11,225 nucleotides of DNA, taken from the NCBI GenBank assembly GCA_019414645.1, contig DXLP01000047.1, positions 1 to 11,225 on the forward strand, written 5' to 3'. Position 1 is the first letter of the stretch, and the number at the start of each line of letters is the position of its first letter. The notes under the pieces are model-generated. The model did no database searches. It had not been told where the DNA came from and worked only from the letters and a program-made list of their open reading frames with translations. This document shows positions 1 to 4,491 of the stretch, in pieces. The translations under genes and the position numbers were made by a program. The DNA is from Collinsella sp. Its GTDB lineage: Bacteria > Actinomycetota > Coriobacteriia > Coriobacteriales > Coriobacteriaceae.

Positions 1-9
1 AAAAGCAAA

Positions 10-26
10 GCCGTGCGACACACGGC
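10..26 (+). other. Small hairpin upstream of the IIA ribosome binding site
   Basis: GCCGTG (10-15) pairs perfectly with CACGGC (21-26) around a five-base loop. The IIA ribosome binding site AGGAG (35-39) follows nine bases later. The same hairpin-then-RBS arrangement recurs before IIB and IIC, so this may belong to an upstream untranslated leader or to another intercistronic gap. The window starts too late to tell which. No promoter is visible in the 44 bases before the gene. Confidence 0.45.
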
Positions 27-44
27 AGGTCGAGAGGAGACCGC

Positions 45-479
45 ATGCGGTATCTGGTAATGGTCAGTCACGGAACGCTCGCTCCCGGACTGCACAGTGT
101 CCTCAAGATGCTCGGCAATGACGCCCCGAACATCTTGTCGACGAGTCTCGTGGACGGCATGGGCGCTGACGAGTATGTCGAGAACGTCAAGGCGATGCTC
201 GCTCCCGTTACCGCCGATGACGAGGTTGTCCTGCTTGGTGACATCCTGGGCGGATCGCCGCTCACCAATGCCATGAACACGCTGGCCGAGAAGGGTTTGC
301 TCGCCCACACCATTGCCTTCGGCGGTATGAATCTGCCCATGGCTATGACCGCCATGATGGGGCTTGCCACCATGGACCTGGATTCCCTCAAGCAGATGAT
401 GCTGCAGGAGGGCAAGAACGGTATGTCCGAGCTCGTTGTCCCGACCGATGACGCCGACGACGAGGACGACGACATCTAG
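45..479 (+). CDS. PTS mannose-family EIIA component
   Basis: Cytoplasmic phosphocarrier of a mannose/fructose/sorbose-family phosphotransferase system; it takes phosphate from HPr and passes it to IIB. The 144-residue length fits a free-standing EIIA-Man domain. The N-terminal strand ending VSHGTLAPGL carries His9, the expected phosphorylated histidine. The LGGSP motif (68-72) and GGMNLPM (93-99) match the family's conserved turn and the [GN]xNxPM segment. The start is supported by AGGAG at 35-39, five bases before the ATG. It heads a IIA-IIB-IIC-IID cluster, with a 79-base gap to IIB that contains a hairpin. The last ten residues are almost entirely Asp/Glu and end in DDDI, an unusual acidic tail that is echoed at the end of IIC. 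Family and role are secure; the transported sugar cannot be read from this sequence. Confidence 0.93.
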   Translation: MRYLVMVSHGTLAPGLHSVLKMLGNDAPNILSTSLVDGMGADEYVENVKAMLAPVTADDEVVLLGDILGGSPLTNAMNTLAEKGLLAHTIAFGGMNLPMAMTAMMGLATMDLDSLKQMMLQEGKNGMSELVVPTDDADDEDDDI

Positions 480-511
480 GCAGCGCATCCGCCCAAATTT
501 TCGTGATGGAG

Positions 512-536
512 CGGGGGTTAAGAGGAAAGACCCCCG
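512..536 (+). other. Intercistronic hairpin before PTS IIB
   Basis: CGGGGGTT (512-519) pairs with GACCCCCG (529-536), an eight-pair stem with one U-G pair and a nine-base loop. It lies ten bases before the purine-rich RBS AAGGGAG (547-553). No T-run follows, so it is not a normal intrinsic terminator. A role in mRNA stability or in adjusting IIB translation is inferred from its position and from the equivalent structure before IIC. Confidence 0.5.
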
Positions 537-558
537 GTGATAAAGAAAGGGAGAACGC

Positions 559-1047
559 ATGATTTCGTTCATCCGTATTGATGACCGTATGATCCATGGA
601 CAGACCGTTACCCGTTGGGCCCTCGAGTATCCCTGCGACGGTCTTATCGCCGTCAACGACGCTGCAGCGTCCAACCCCGTGCTCAAGGAGGCCTACAAGA
701 GTGCCTCGGGCAAGAAGACGTTCGTGTGGACCAAGGAGCACTTCAAGGAGGTCTCCGAGAAGGTTCTCAAGTCCGACACCAAGTACTTCCTGATCACCAA
801 GAACCCGCTCGACATGAAGGAACTTCTCGTCGATTTTGGCTTTAAGCCCGGCATGGACCGCATCATCGTCGGTCCCTGCAACGATCGTCCCGGCACCACC
901 AAGCTTGGCAACAACCAGTCGATCACGCAGGAAGAGGCCCAGGCGCTCGAGGATCTCACCAACGCCGGTTACACGGTCGAGTTCGCCCTTATCAAGGAGA
1001 AGTCCATCGGTGAGTGGCCCAAGTTCCGCGGTCAGTTTGGCTTCTAG
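559..1047 (+). CDS. PTS mannose-family EIIB component
   Basis: Cytoplasmic EIIB domain of a mannose-family PTS; it receives phosphate from IIA on a histidine and passes it to the sugar during transport by IIC/IID. The 162-residue length is normal for a separate IIB. The N-terminal signature IRIDDRMIHGQ is the family hallmark, with His13 as the expected phosphorylation site. GPCNDRPG (105-112) and the central LITKNP stretch also fit the fold. The ATG is preceded by AAGGGAG at 547-553 with a five-base spacer. The 72-base gap to IIC contains another hairpin. IIA and IIB are separate proteins here, unlike the fused IIAB of E. coli ManX. The family call is firm, but the substrate (mannose, fructose, sorbose or an N-acetylhexosamine) is not resolved. 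Confidence 0.94.
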   Translation: MISFIRIDDRMIHGQTVTRWALEYPCDGLIAVNDAAASNPVLKEAYKSASGKKTFVWTKEHFKEVSEKVLKSDTKYFLITKNPLDMKELLVDFGFKPGMDRIIVGPCNDRPGTTKLGNNQSITQEEAQALEDLTNAGYTVEFALIKEKSIGEWPKFRGQFGF

Positions 1048-1075
1048 TTAGGTGCCAGCCGCATTTTGGTATCTA

Positions 1076-1097
1076 CAGCCCTTGGTGAAAGGGGCTG
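1076..1097 (+). other. Intercistronic hairpin before PTS IIC
   Basis: CAGCCCTT (1076-1083) pairs with AGGGGCTG (1090-1097), eight pairs including one U-G, around a six-base loop. As before IIB, exactly ten bases separate the hairpin from the RBS AAAGGGG (1108-1114). The 12-mer ATAAAGAAAGGG that carries the RBS is identical in both gaps (540-551 and 1102-1113). No T-run follows, so it is not a terminator. Confidence 0.5.
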
Positions 1098-1119
1098 AGG
1101 AATAAAGAAAGGGGAAAGC

Positions 1120-1977
1120 ATGGCAATCAATGCATTCCAAGCCGCGCTGTTCGGCCTGTTCGCCTGCCTGGCATCACTGCCTGGCATGGGCGGCACGACG
1201 ATCGGCAACTACACTCTGGGTCGTCCTCTGGTCGCCGGCCTCATCGTCGGCATCATCATGGGCGATATGCAGACGGGTATCCTCGTCGGCGCTGCCATCC
1301 AGGTTGTCTACATCGCTCTCGTGACCCCCGGCGGAACCGTCTCCGCCGACGTCCGCGCCGTGTCCTATATCGGCATCCCGCTGGCGATCCTCGCCATCAA
1401 GAACTCGGGCATCGATCCCGCCTCCGCTGAGGCTGCCGGCATGGCCGCATCCCTCGGTGCCGCCGTCGGCACGCTCGGCACTGTGCTCTTCTATGGCACC
1501 GCCACCATCAACCTGGTGTGGCAGGGCATGGGCTGGAAGTGGCTCGAGAAGGGCGATCTCCACAAGCTCTACCTGGTCAACAACGTTCTGCCTTGGATCG
1601 GTCACATCGTCTGCTCGTTCCTCCCGACGTTCATCATCACCATGGGCGGCACCGCCATGGTCGACCTCATGAAGACCTACATGCCCATGGACGGCATCGC
1701 GATGAAGACGCTGTTTACCGTCGGCTCGCTGCTGCCTACCGTCGGTATCGCCATCCTGCTCAAGCAGGTCATCTCTAAGCCCACGGACTTCCTGACGTTC
1801 TTCTTCGGCTTCACCCTGTCCGCTGTTATGGGCTGCAACCTGATCGCCGCTGCCGGCATCGGCTGCTTCTTCGCCCTGATCAACTATGAGATCGCTTCGC
1901 TCAAGATCGACCTCGCAAACGCTCCCAAGGCAGCTATCGCCTCGGGCTCAGATGATGAGGAAGAGGAGGACATCTAA
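1120..1977 (+). CDS. PTS mannose-family EIIC membrane component
   Basis: Integral membrane subunit that, with IID, forms the sugar channel of a mannose-family PTS. At 285 residues it is slightly longer than the usual ~265. It is mostly hydrophobic segments; the conserved N-terminal half includes GRPLVAGLIVGIIMGD (34-49) and the GGTVSADVRA stretch, typical of the EII-Sor/Man C family. The ATG has AAAGGGG five bases upstream. The C-terminus is an acidic tail, SGSDDEEEEDI (275-285). The codons for this tail (GAG GAA GAG GAG GAC) also contain AGGAGG at 1964-1969, seven bases before the IID start, so they double as its ribosome binding site. The stop TAA (1975-1977) overlaps the IID ATG by one base (TAATG), indicating translational coupling. 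Confidence 0.94.
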   Translation: MAINAFQAALFGLFACLASLPGMGGTTIGNYTLGRPLVAGLIVGIIMGDMQTGILVGAAIQVVYIALVTPGGTVSADVRAVSYIGIPLAILAIKNSGIDPASAEAAGMAASLGAAVGTLGTVLFYGTATINLVWQGMGWKWLEKGDLHKLYLVNNVLPWIGHIVCSFLPTFIITMGGTAMVDLMKTYMPMDGIAMKTLFTVGSLLPTVGIAILLKQVISKPTDFLTFFFGFTLSAVMGCNLIAAAGIGCFFALINYEIASLKIDLANAPKAAIASGSDDEEEEDI

Positions 1978-2804
1978 TGGCAGAGAAGAAAAAGCTCTCT
2001 AAGAAAACGCTTGCCAAGTCGTTCCGTAACTGGTCCTATGGCAACCTGACCTGCTTCTCGCAGGAGCACATGCAGACCTTCGGTTACCTGTGCGCCATGC
2101 TTCCGATTGTCGAGGAGCTCTACGACACGCCCGAGGAGCAGAAGCAGGCCCTCCAGACCTACTCCGCGTTCTTCAACACCGAGCCGCAGATCGGCACCAT
2201 GATTGTCGGCGTCACCGCCGGCCTCGAGGAGGCTCGCGCAAACGGCGAGGCCATCGACGACGACGCCATCAACGGCATCCGCGCCGGCCTCATGGGCCCG
2301 CTCGCCGGCCTTGGCGACTCGCTGATCGTCGGTACCCTGATCCCGATCCTGCTCGGTATTGCCCTCGGTCTCTCGACCGGCGGCTCCCCGCTCGGCGCCA
2401 TCTTCTATATTGTCGTGTGGAACCTGCTCATGTTCCTTGGCATGCGCTTTGCCTACAACCAGGGCTATGAGCTCGGCGGCAAGGCGGTCGAGGCCCTCGT
2501 CGGCCCCAAGGCCAAGGCTCTGCGTGATTCCATCGTGATGGTCGGTACCATGGTCATCGGTGCAGTCGGTGCTACCTGGGTCTCCATCACCTGCAGCCCC
2601 AACCTGGTGCTGCCCGGTGGCGGTAAGTTCCAGGACACGCTCGATGGCATCTATCCGCACCTGCTGCCGATGATCTTCATCATCTTCTGCTGGTACATGA
2701 TGACCAAGAAGAAGGTCAACCCCATCGTTATGATGCTGATCCTCGTTGTGATCGCATTTGTGGGCGTTCTCATTGGCTTCTTCGACCCGGCACTGAGCTA
2801 CTAG
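1977..2804 (+). CDS. PTS mannose-family EIID membrane component
   Basis: Second membrane subunit of the mannose-family PTS. At 275 residues it has the normal length. Conserved IID features are visible: a lysine-rich N-terminus, the SQEHMQTFGY segment (28-37), FFNTEP (65-70), and GLMGPLAGLGDS (104-115). Hydrophobic segments lie around 115-135, 140-160 and in the C-terminal third. The ATG overlaps the IIC stop (TAATG) and is served by AGGAGG at 1964-1969 inside the IIC coding sequence, so the two subunits are probably made in matched amounts. This is the last gene of the cluster and is followed by an intrinsic terminator. A IID subunit occurs only in this PTS family, which confirms the family call for the whole operon. 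Confidence 0.94.
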   Translation: MAEKKKLSKKTLAKSFRNWSYGNLTCFSQEHMQTFGYLCAMLPIVEELYDTPEEQKQALQTYSAFFNTEPQIGTMIVGVTAGLEEARANGEAIDDDAINGIRAGLMGPLAGLGDSLIVGTLIPILLGIALGLSTGGSPLGAIFYIVVWNLLMFLGMRFAYNQGYELGGKAVEALVGPKAKALRDSIVMVGTMVIGAVGATWVSITCSPNLVLPGGGKFQDTLDGIYPHLLPMIFIIFCWYMMTKKKVNPIVMMLILVVIAFVGVLIGFFDPALSY

Positions 2805-2826
2805 TCATCATCCCCTGGCCCCCTGT

Positions 2827-2864
2827 AAGGCCGTGCGGCCTCAACCGCACGGCCTTCTGATTTT
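2827..2864 (+). terminator. Intrinsic terminator of the PTS operon
   Basis: AAGGCCGTGCGG (2827-2838) and CCGCACGGCCTT (2845-2856) form a perfect 12-bp stem with a six-base loop, followed by CTGATTTT. It lies 22 bases after the IID stop. The T-run is short but the stem is strong and GC-rich. Confidence 0.9.
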
Positions 2865-2873
2865 GCGCCGCCC

Positions 2874-2936
2874 TTCAAGGGCAATATGGCCAGCGACCTC
2901 CATCGCCTACACGACACCCGCTATATTGCTCTTGAA
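2874..2936. repeat. 14-bp inverted repeat around a candidate promoter
   Basis: TTCAAGGGCAATAT (2874-2887) and ATATTGCTCTTGAA (2923-2936) are inverted copies differing at one position, which is still a G-U pair in RNA. Thirty-five bases separate them. The left arm also lies in a small palindrome, GCCCTTCAAGGGC (2870-2882). The right arm overlaps a TATATT sequence that could be a -10 element. A pair of regulator sites or a leader hairpin are both possible. Confidence 0.4.
2922..2927 (+). promoter_or_regulatory. Candidate -10 element for the small membrane protein gene
   Basis: TATATT, preceded by CGC, lies 72 bases before the ATG at 3000 in an otherwise GC-rich gap just after a terminator, so a promoter is expected here. 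No convincing -35 hexamer lies 16-18 bases upstream. It resembles the GGCTATACT sequence before purE in this window. Confidence 0.3.
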
Positions 2937-2999
2937 AGATGACGTATTCGACAAACGATGCACTTGCGCATGATGCACACTTTGCACGAGGAGGACCAT

Positions 3000-3326
3000 A
3001 TGCACGAGAAACATGGACACGACCTTTCGCGCGACGACTTGATTCGCGAGGCAAAGATGCAGACCGATGCTATTCAGCGGCTCAATGTTTGGCTGCGCCT
3101 GGGCTATTCGCTCGTGGCGATTGGCTTTTTGATGGGGATGTGGGGTATGCAGGGCGGCCCCGGCTGGGGTGTCCCCGTGGGCATCGTGTGCCTGGTGGTG
3201 GGCACTCCGCTTTCGATCGTGCTTAAGGTCGGCACGACCAACGCCAAAAAGAATGTCGAGCGCATGCTCGAGGCCGCTGGTGTCGACGTTGAGGAGCTTA
3301 TGCGACGCAAGAAGGACGAGCAATAG
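3000..3326 (+). CDS. Small two-helix membrane protein, function unknown
   Basis: A 108-residue protein I do not recognise. It has a hydrophilic, His-rich N-terminus (MHEKHGHDLS), a basic/amphipathic stretch to about residue 30, a membrane helix at about 32-50, a short Gly/Pro-rich turn (GGPGWG, 52-57), a second helix at about 58-77, and a charged C-terminal tail ending MRRKKDEQ. A hairpin membrane topology with both ends in the cytoplasm is likely. The start at 3000 is chosen because AGGAGG (2989-2994) sits five bases upstream; an in-frame ATG at 2958 would place this RBS inside the gene. It is flanked by the PTS terminator and the MarR gene, with 68 bases to the latter, so it is probably transcribed alone or with the regulator. 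No known enzymatic motif is visible. Confidence 0.8.
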   Translation: MHEKHGHDLSRDDLIREAKMQTDAIQRLNVWLRLGYSLVAIGFLMGMWGMQGGPGWGVPVGIVCLVVGTPLSIVLKVGTTNAKKNVERMLEAAGVDVEELMRRKKDEQ

Positions 3327-3341
3327 ACTTCCGCGTTGGGG

Positions 3342-3347
3342 TATCAT
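3342..3347 (+). promoter_or_regulatory. Candidate -10 element for the MarR gene
   Basis: TATCAT, one mismatch from TATAAT, lies 48 bases before the regulator's ATG in a short AT-rich stretch (about 3340-3375) that also contains GTTAAC. No clear -35 was found, so read-through from the upstream gene is an alternative. Confidence 0.3.
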
Positions 3348-3394
3348 AAATAATTGTTGCGAATGTTAACTAATGTACGGCAAATGACGGTTTT

Positions 3395-3871
3395 ATGGCC
3401 CTTCTAGAGTTGCAAAGGACAATATCCCCAGTGGATTACGATGACGTCGCTCGAAAACTGATTGTGTACTCACGTTCCCTTGCCAAGGGATCCTTGAGTG
3501 CTGCCGGCGGCGCCAGTGTGGGCGAGGCACCGGTTTTACAGTATCTATCGGGTATTGACGGTGATGTCATTCCCTCTGAGATTGCCAAGAAGCTGAAATT
3601 CTCCCGTGCGCGCATGTCGCATATCTTGGATTCACTCGAGAGTAAGGGTTACGTTCAGCGCAGGGCTGATCCAAACGATCGTCGGCGTGTGCTGGTGAGC
3701 ATTACCGAGGAAGGCCGTGATTTCGCGGCGAAAAAAAATGCCGAGAGTGTGGCATCGCTCTCGAAACAACTCTCGGCGCTCGGCGAGCACGATGCCCAGG
3801 AGCTCGTGCGCATCCTGAATAAAGCTTACAGCCTTACCTATGATGCCGACGACTACCTGGACAATCTATAA
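3395..3871 (+). CDS. MarR-family transcriptional regulator
   Basis: DNA-binding protein of the MarR family, which usually acts as a dimeric repressor and often responds to small molecules. In the 158 residues the winged helix-turn-helix spans roughly 58-106: a helix with SEIAKKLKFS, a recognition helix SRARMSHILDSLESKG (70-85), and the wing DPNDRRRVLVSIT (92-104) with the D-x-R pattern typical of MarR. Flanking helices (15-52 and 108-150) would form the dimer interface. The ATG at 3395 has no good RBS. An in-frame GTG at 3431 has AAAGGA 11 bases upstream and would give a 146-residue protein closer to the family's usual size, so the start is uncertain. The target is unknown; candidates are its own gene, the neighbouring membrane protein, or the large glycosidase downstream. 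Confidence 0.9.
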   Translation: MALLELQRTISPVDYDDVARKLIVYSRSLAKGSLSAAGGASVGEAPVLQYLSGIDGDVIPSEIAKKLKFSRARMSHILDSLESKGYVQRRADPNDRRRVLVSITEEGRDFAAKKNAESVASLSKQLSALGEHDAQELVRILNKAYSLTYDADDYLDNL

Positions 3872-3890
3872 GGATAAAGACAGACATTTA

Positions 3891-3910
3891 GGTGCATCTT
3901 GAAATGCACC
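3891..3910 (+). other. Hairpin after the MarR gene, possible weak terminator
   Basis: GGTGCAT (3891-3897) and ATGCACC (3904-3910) form a perfect 7-bp stem with loop CTTGAA, 19 bases after the MarR stop. No T-run follows on the + strand, so intrinsic termination is doubtful. It could equally be a palindromic operator or an mRNA 3'-end stabiliser. Confidence 0.35.
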
Positions 3911-4013
3911 CGGGACAGTTGTGCCCATCAGCCACCGTCAACATCTCATTCCAAACCAAATCAGCCAACGTACGTCATGGCAATCCCCGGTAGGTTGCAG
4001 GATGGCGGCTGAG

Positions 4014-4059
4014 CCTTTCCCTCGGGAAACTTCGCGAAGCCCAGTTCCCGAGGGAAAGG
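4014..4059. repeat. Perfect 15-bp inverted repeat with nested palindrome
   Basis: CCTTTCCCTCGGGAA (4014-4028) is exactly repeated in inverse as TTCCCGAGGGAAAGG (4045-4059). The 16-base centre contains a second palindrome, CTTCGCGAAG (4030-4039). No T-run follows on either strand, so it is not a standard intrinsic terminator. Possible roles are a regulator site, a REP-like element, or a strong RNA hairpin ending read-through by another route. Confidence 0.85.
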
Positions 4060-4134
4060 TATGGTCTGTGTAATACCAGACAAACAGTACATTTTTGCTA
4101 GATTGGTATTTGACTGAAGAACCAATTGGTATGG
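4058..4134. promoter_or_regulatory. Cluster of GGTAT/ATACC half-sites, possible operators
   Basis: Within 77 bases the core GGTAT occurs at 4058-4062, 4105-4109 and 4128-4132, and its inverse ATACC at 4073-4077. Longer agreements are GGTATGG at 4058-4064 and 4128-4134, ATTGGTAT at 4102-4109 and 4125-4132, and the palindrome ACCAATTGGT at 4121-4130. ATTGGTAT resembles the half-site used by GntR/HutC-type amino-sugar regulators such as B. subtilis NagR, but no GntR gene is in this window, so that link is only a suggestion. The sites lie upstream of the candidate GH31 promoter. Confidence 0.4.
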
Positions 4135-4218
4135 CTTATTAAGCCCACCTTGCCGTTGACGCTTATTTTGCTGCCGCTGGGAGAATTCCGAACTTGGGTG
4201 CGCAAGTGCTCCCATATG

Positions 4219-4246
4219 TTGATATGACCTAGTAGGTGGCTATCTG
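4219..4246 (+). promoter_or_regulatory. Candidate promoter for the GH31 gene
   Basis: TTGATA (4219-4224), one mismatch from the -35 consensus, is followed after 16 bases by TATCTG (4241-4246). The nine bases GGTGGCTAT at the -10 are identical to those at the candidate purE promoter (10941-10949 region). It would give a leader of about 135 bases containing three hairpins and the poly-G run. A weaker alternative is TTGACT (4110-4115) with CTTATT (4135-4140). Confidence 0.35.
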
Positions 4247-4290
4247 GTTACTACCAGTTGGCCCCTTGGTAACGGGTGGCCCCCATTGTG

Positions 4291-4312
4291 CGGAATGTAC
4301 CGAACATCTCCG
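4291..4312 (+). other. Leader hairpin
   Basis: CGGAATGT (4291-4298) pairs with ACAT (4304-4307) and TCCG (4309-4312), giving eight pairs with one bulged C and a five-base loop. It lies in the presumed 5' leader of the GH31 gene, between a smaller hairpin (CTGGT/ACCAG, 4244-4257) and the poly-G hairpin. Confidence 0.35.
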
Positions 4313-4327
4313 TTTGATACGTTTTCC

Positions 4328-4367
4328 CATGCTGCCGGGGGGGGGGCGTCCTCGGCACCTCAGCATG
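4328..4367 (+). other. Hairpin enclosing the ten-G run, next to the RBS
   Basis: CATGCTG (4328-4334) pairs perfectly with CAGCATG (4361-4367). Inside it CCG (4335-4337) can pair with CGG (4353-4355), leaving most of the G10 run in the loop. Only eight bases separate the stem from the RBS AAGGAG (4376-4381), so folding could influence ribosome access. TGCCG (4333-4337) with CGGCA (4353-4357) is a competing pairing. Confidence 0.5.
4337..4346 (+). repeat. Homopolymer run of ten G residues
   Basis: An uninterrupted G10 lies 40 bases before the GH31 start codon. It is by far the longest homopolymer in the window. Runs of this length are prone to slipped-strand mispairing and act as phase-variation switches in several bacteria. 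They are also error-prone in sequencing, so the exact length should be treated with caution. Confidence 0.9.
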
Positions 4368-4386
4368 TCGGAAGAAAGGAGACCAG

Positions 4387-4491
4387 ATGCGCAGGAATTC
4401 CATTTTTACGAAACGGTGGGTGAAGGGAAGCGCGGTCCTCGTTGCCACTGCAGCGACGCTCGTGTTTGCCAATCCCCAGCAGGCGATTGCC
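4387..4491 (+). other. Signal peptide of the GH31 protein
   Basis: Residues 1-35: a basic n-region (RR, K9, R10, K13), a hydrophobic core (SAVLVATAATLVF) and a probable signal peptidase I site after AIA (33-35), before TPLKG. Together with the C-terminal sorting signal this places the mature protein on the cell wall. Confidence 0.85.

Larger units (their letters stand above)
3872..4386. other. Long structured non-coding region upstream of the GH31 gene
   Basis: About 515 bases without a convincing gene, clearly more AT-rich over 4060-4240 than the flanks. In order it holds a 7-bp hairpin (3891-3910), a 15-bp perfect inverted repeat (4014-4059), repeated GGTAT/ATACC elements (4058-4134), a candidate promoter (4219-4246), leader hairpins (4244-4257, 4291-4312, 4328-4367) and a ten-G run (4337-4346) before the RBS at 4376-4381. 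The layout suggests a regulated promoter and a long leader for the downstream glycosidase. A degenerate mobile-element remnant cannot be excluded. Confidence 0.7.

Noticed and set aside
1974..2660. 228-codon - strand open frame opposite PTS IID
   Set aside because: Asp/Gly/Ala/Glu-rich mirror of the IID codons; IID itself has clear family motifs.
2958..2999. Longer N-terminus for the small membrane protein from ATG 2958
   Set aside because: It would place the excellent AGGAGG (2989-2994) inside the coding sequence, and no RBS precedes 2958.
4014..4059. Intrinsic terminator reading of the 15-bp inverted repeat
   Set aside because: No T-run follows on the + strand (TATGGTCTG) or on the - strand (CTCAGCCGCC).
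3961..4215. 84-codon - strand open frame in the long intergenic region
   Set aside because: No RBS at suitable spacing and no recognisable motif. It runs through the perfect inverted repeat and the GGTAT cluster, which look regulatory rather than coding.
3872..4386. tRNA, riboswitch or CRISPR content in the long intergenic region
   Set aside because: No cloverleaf, no regularly spaced repeats and no riboswitch core that I can recognise. The hairpins present are short and separate.
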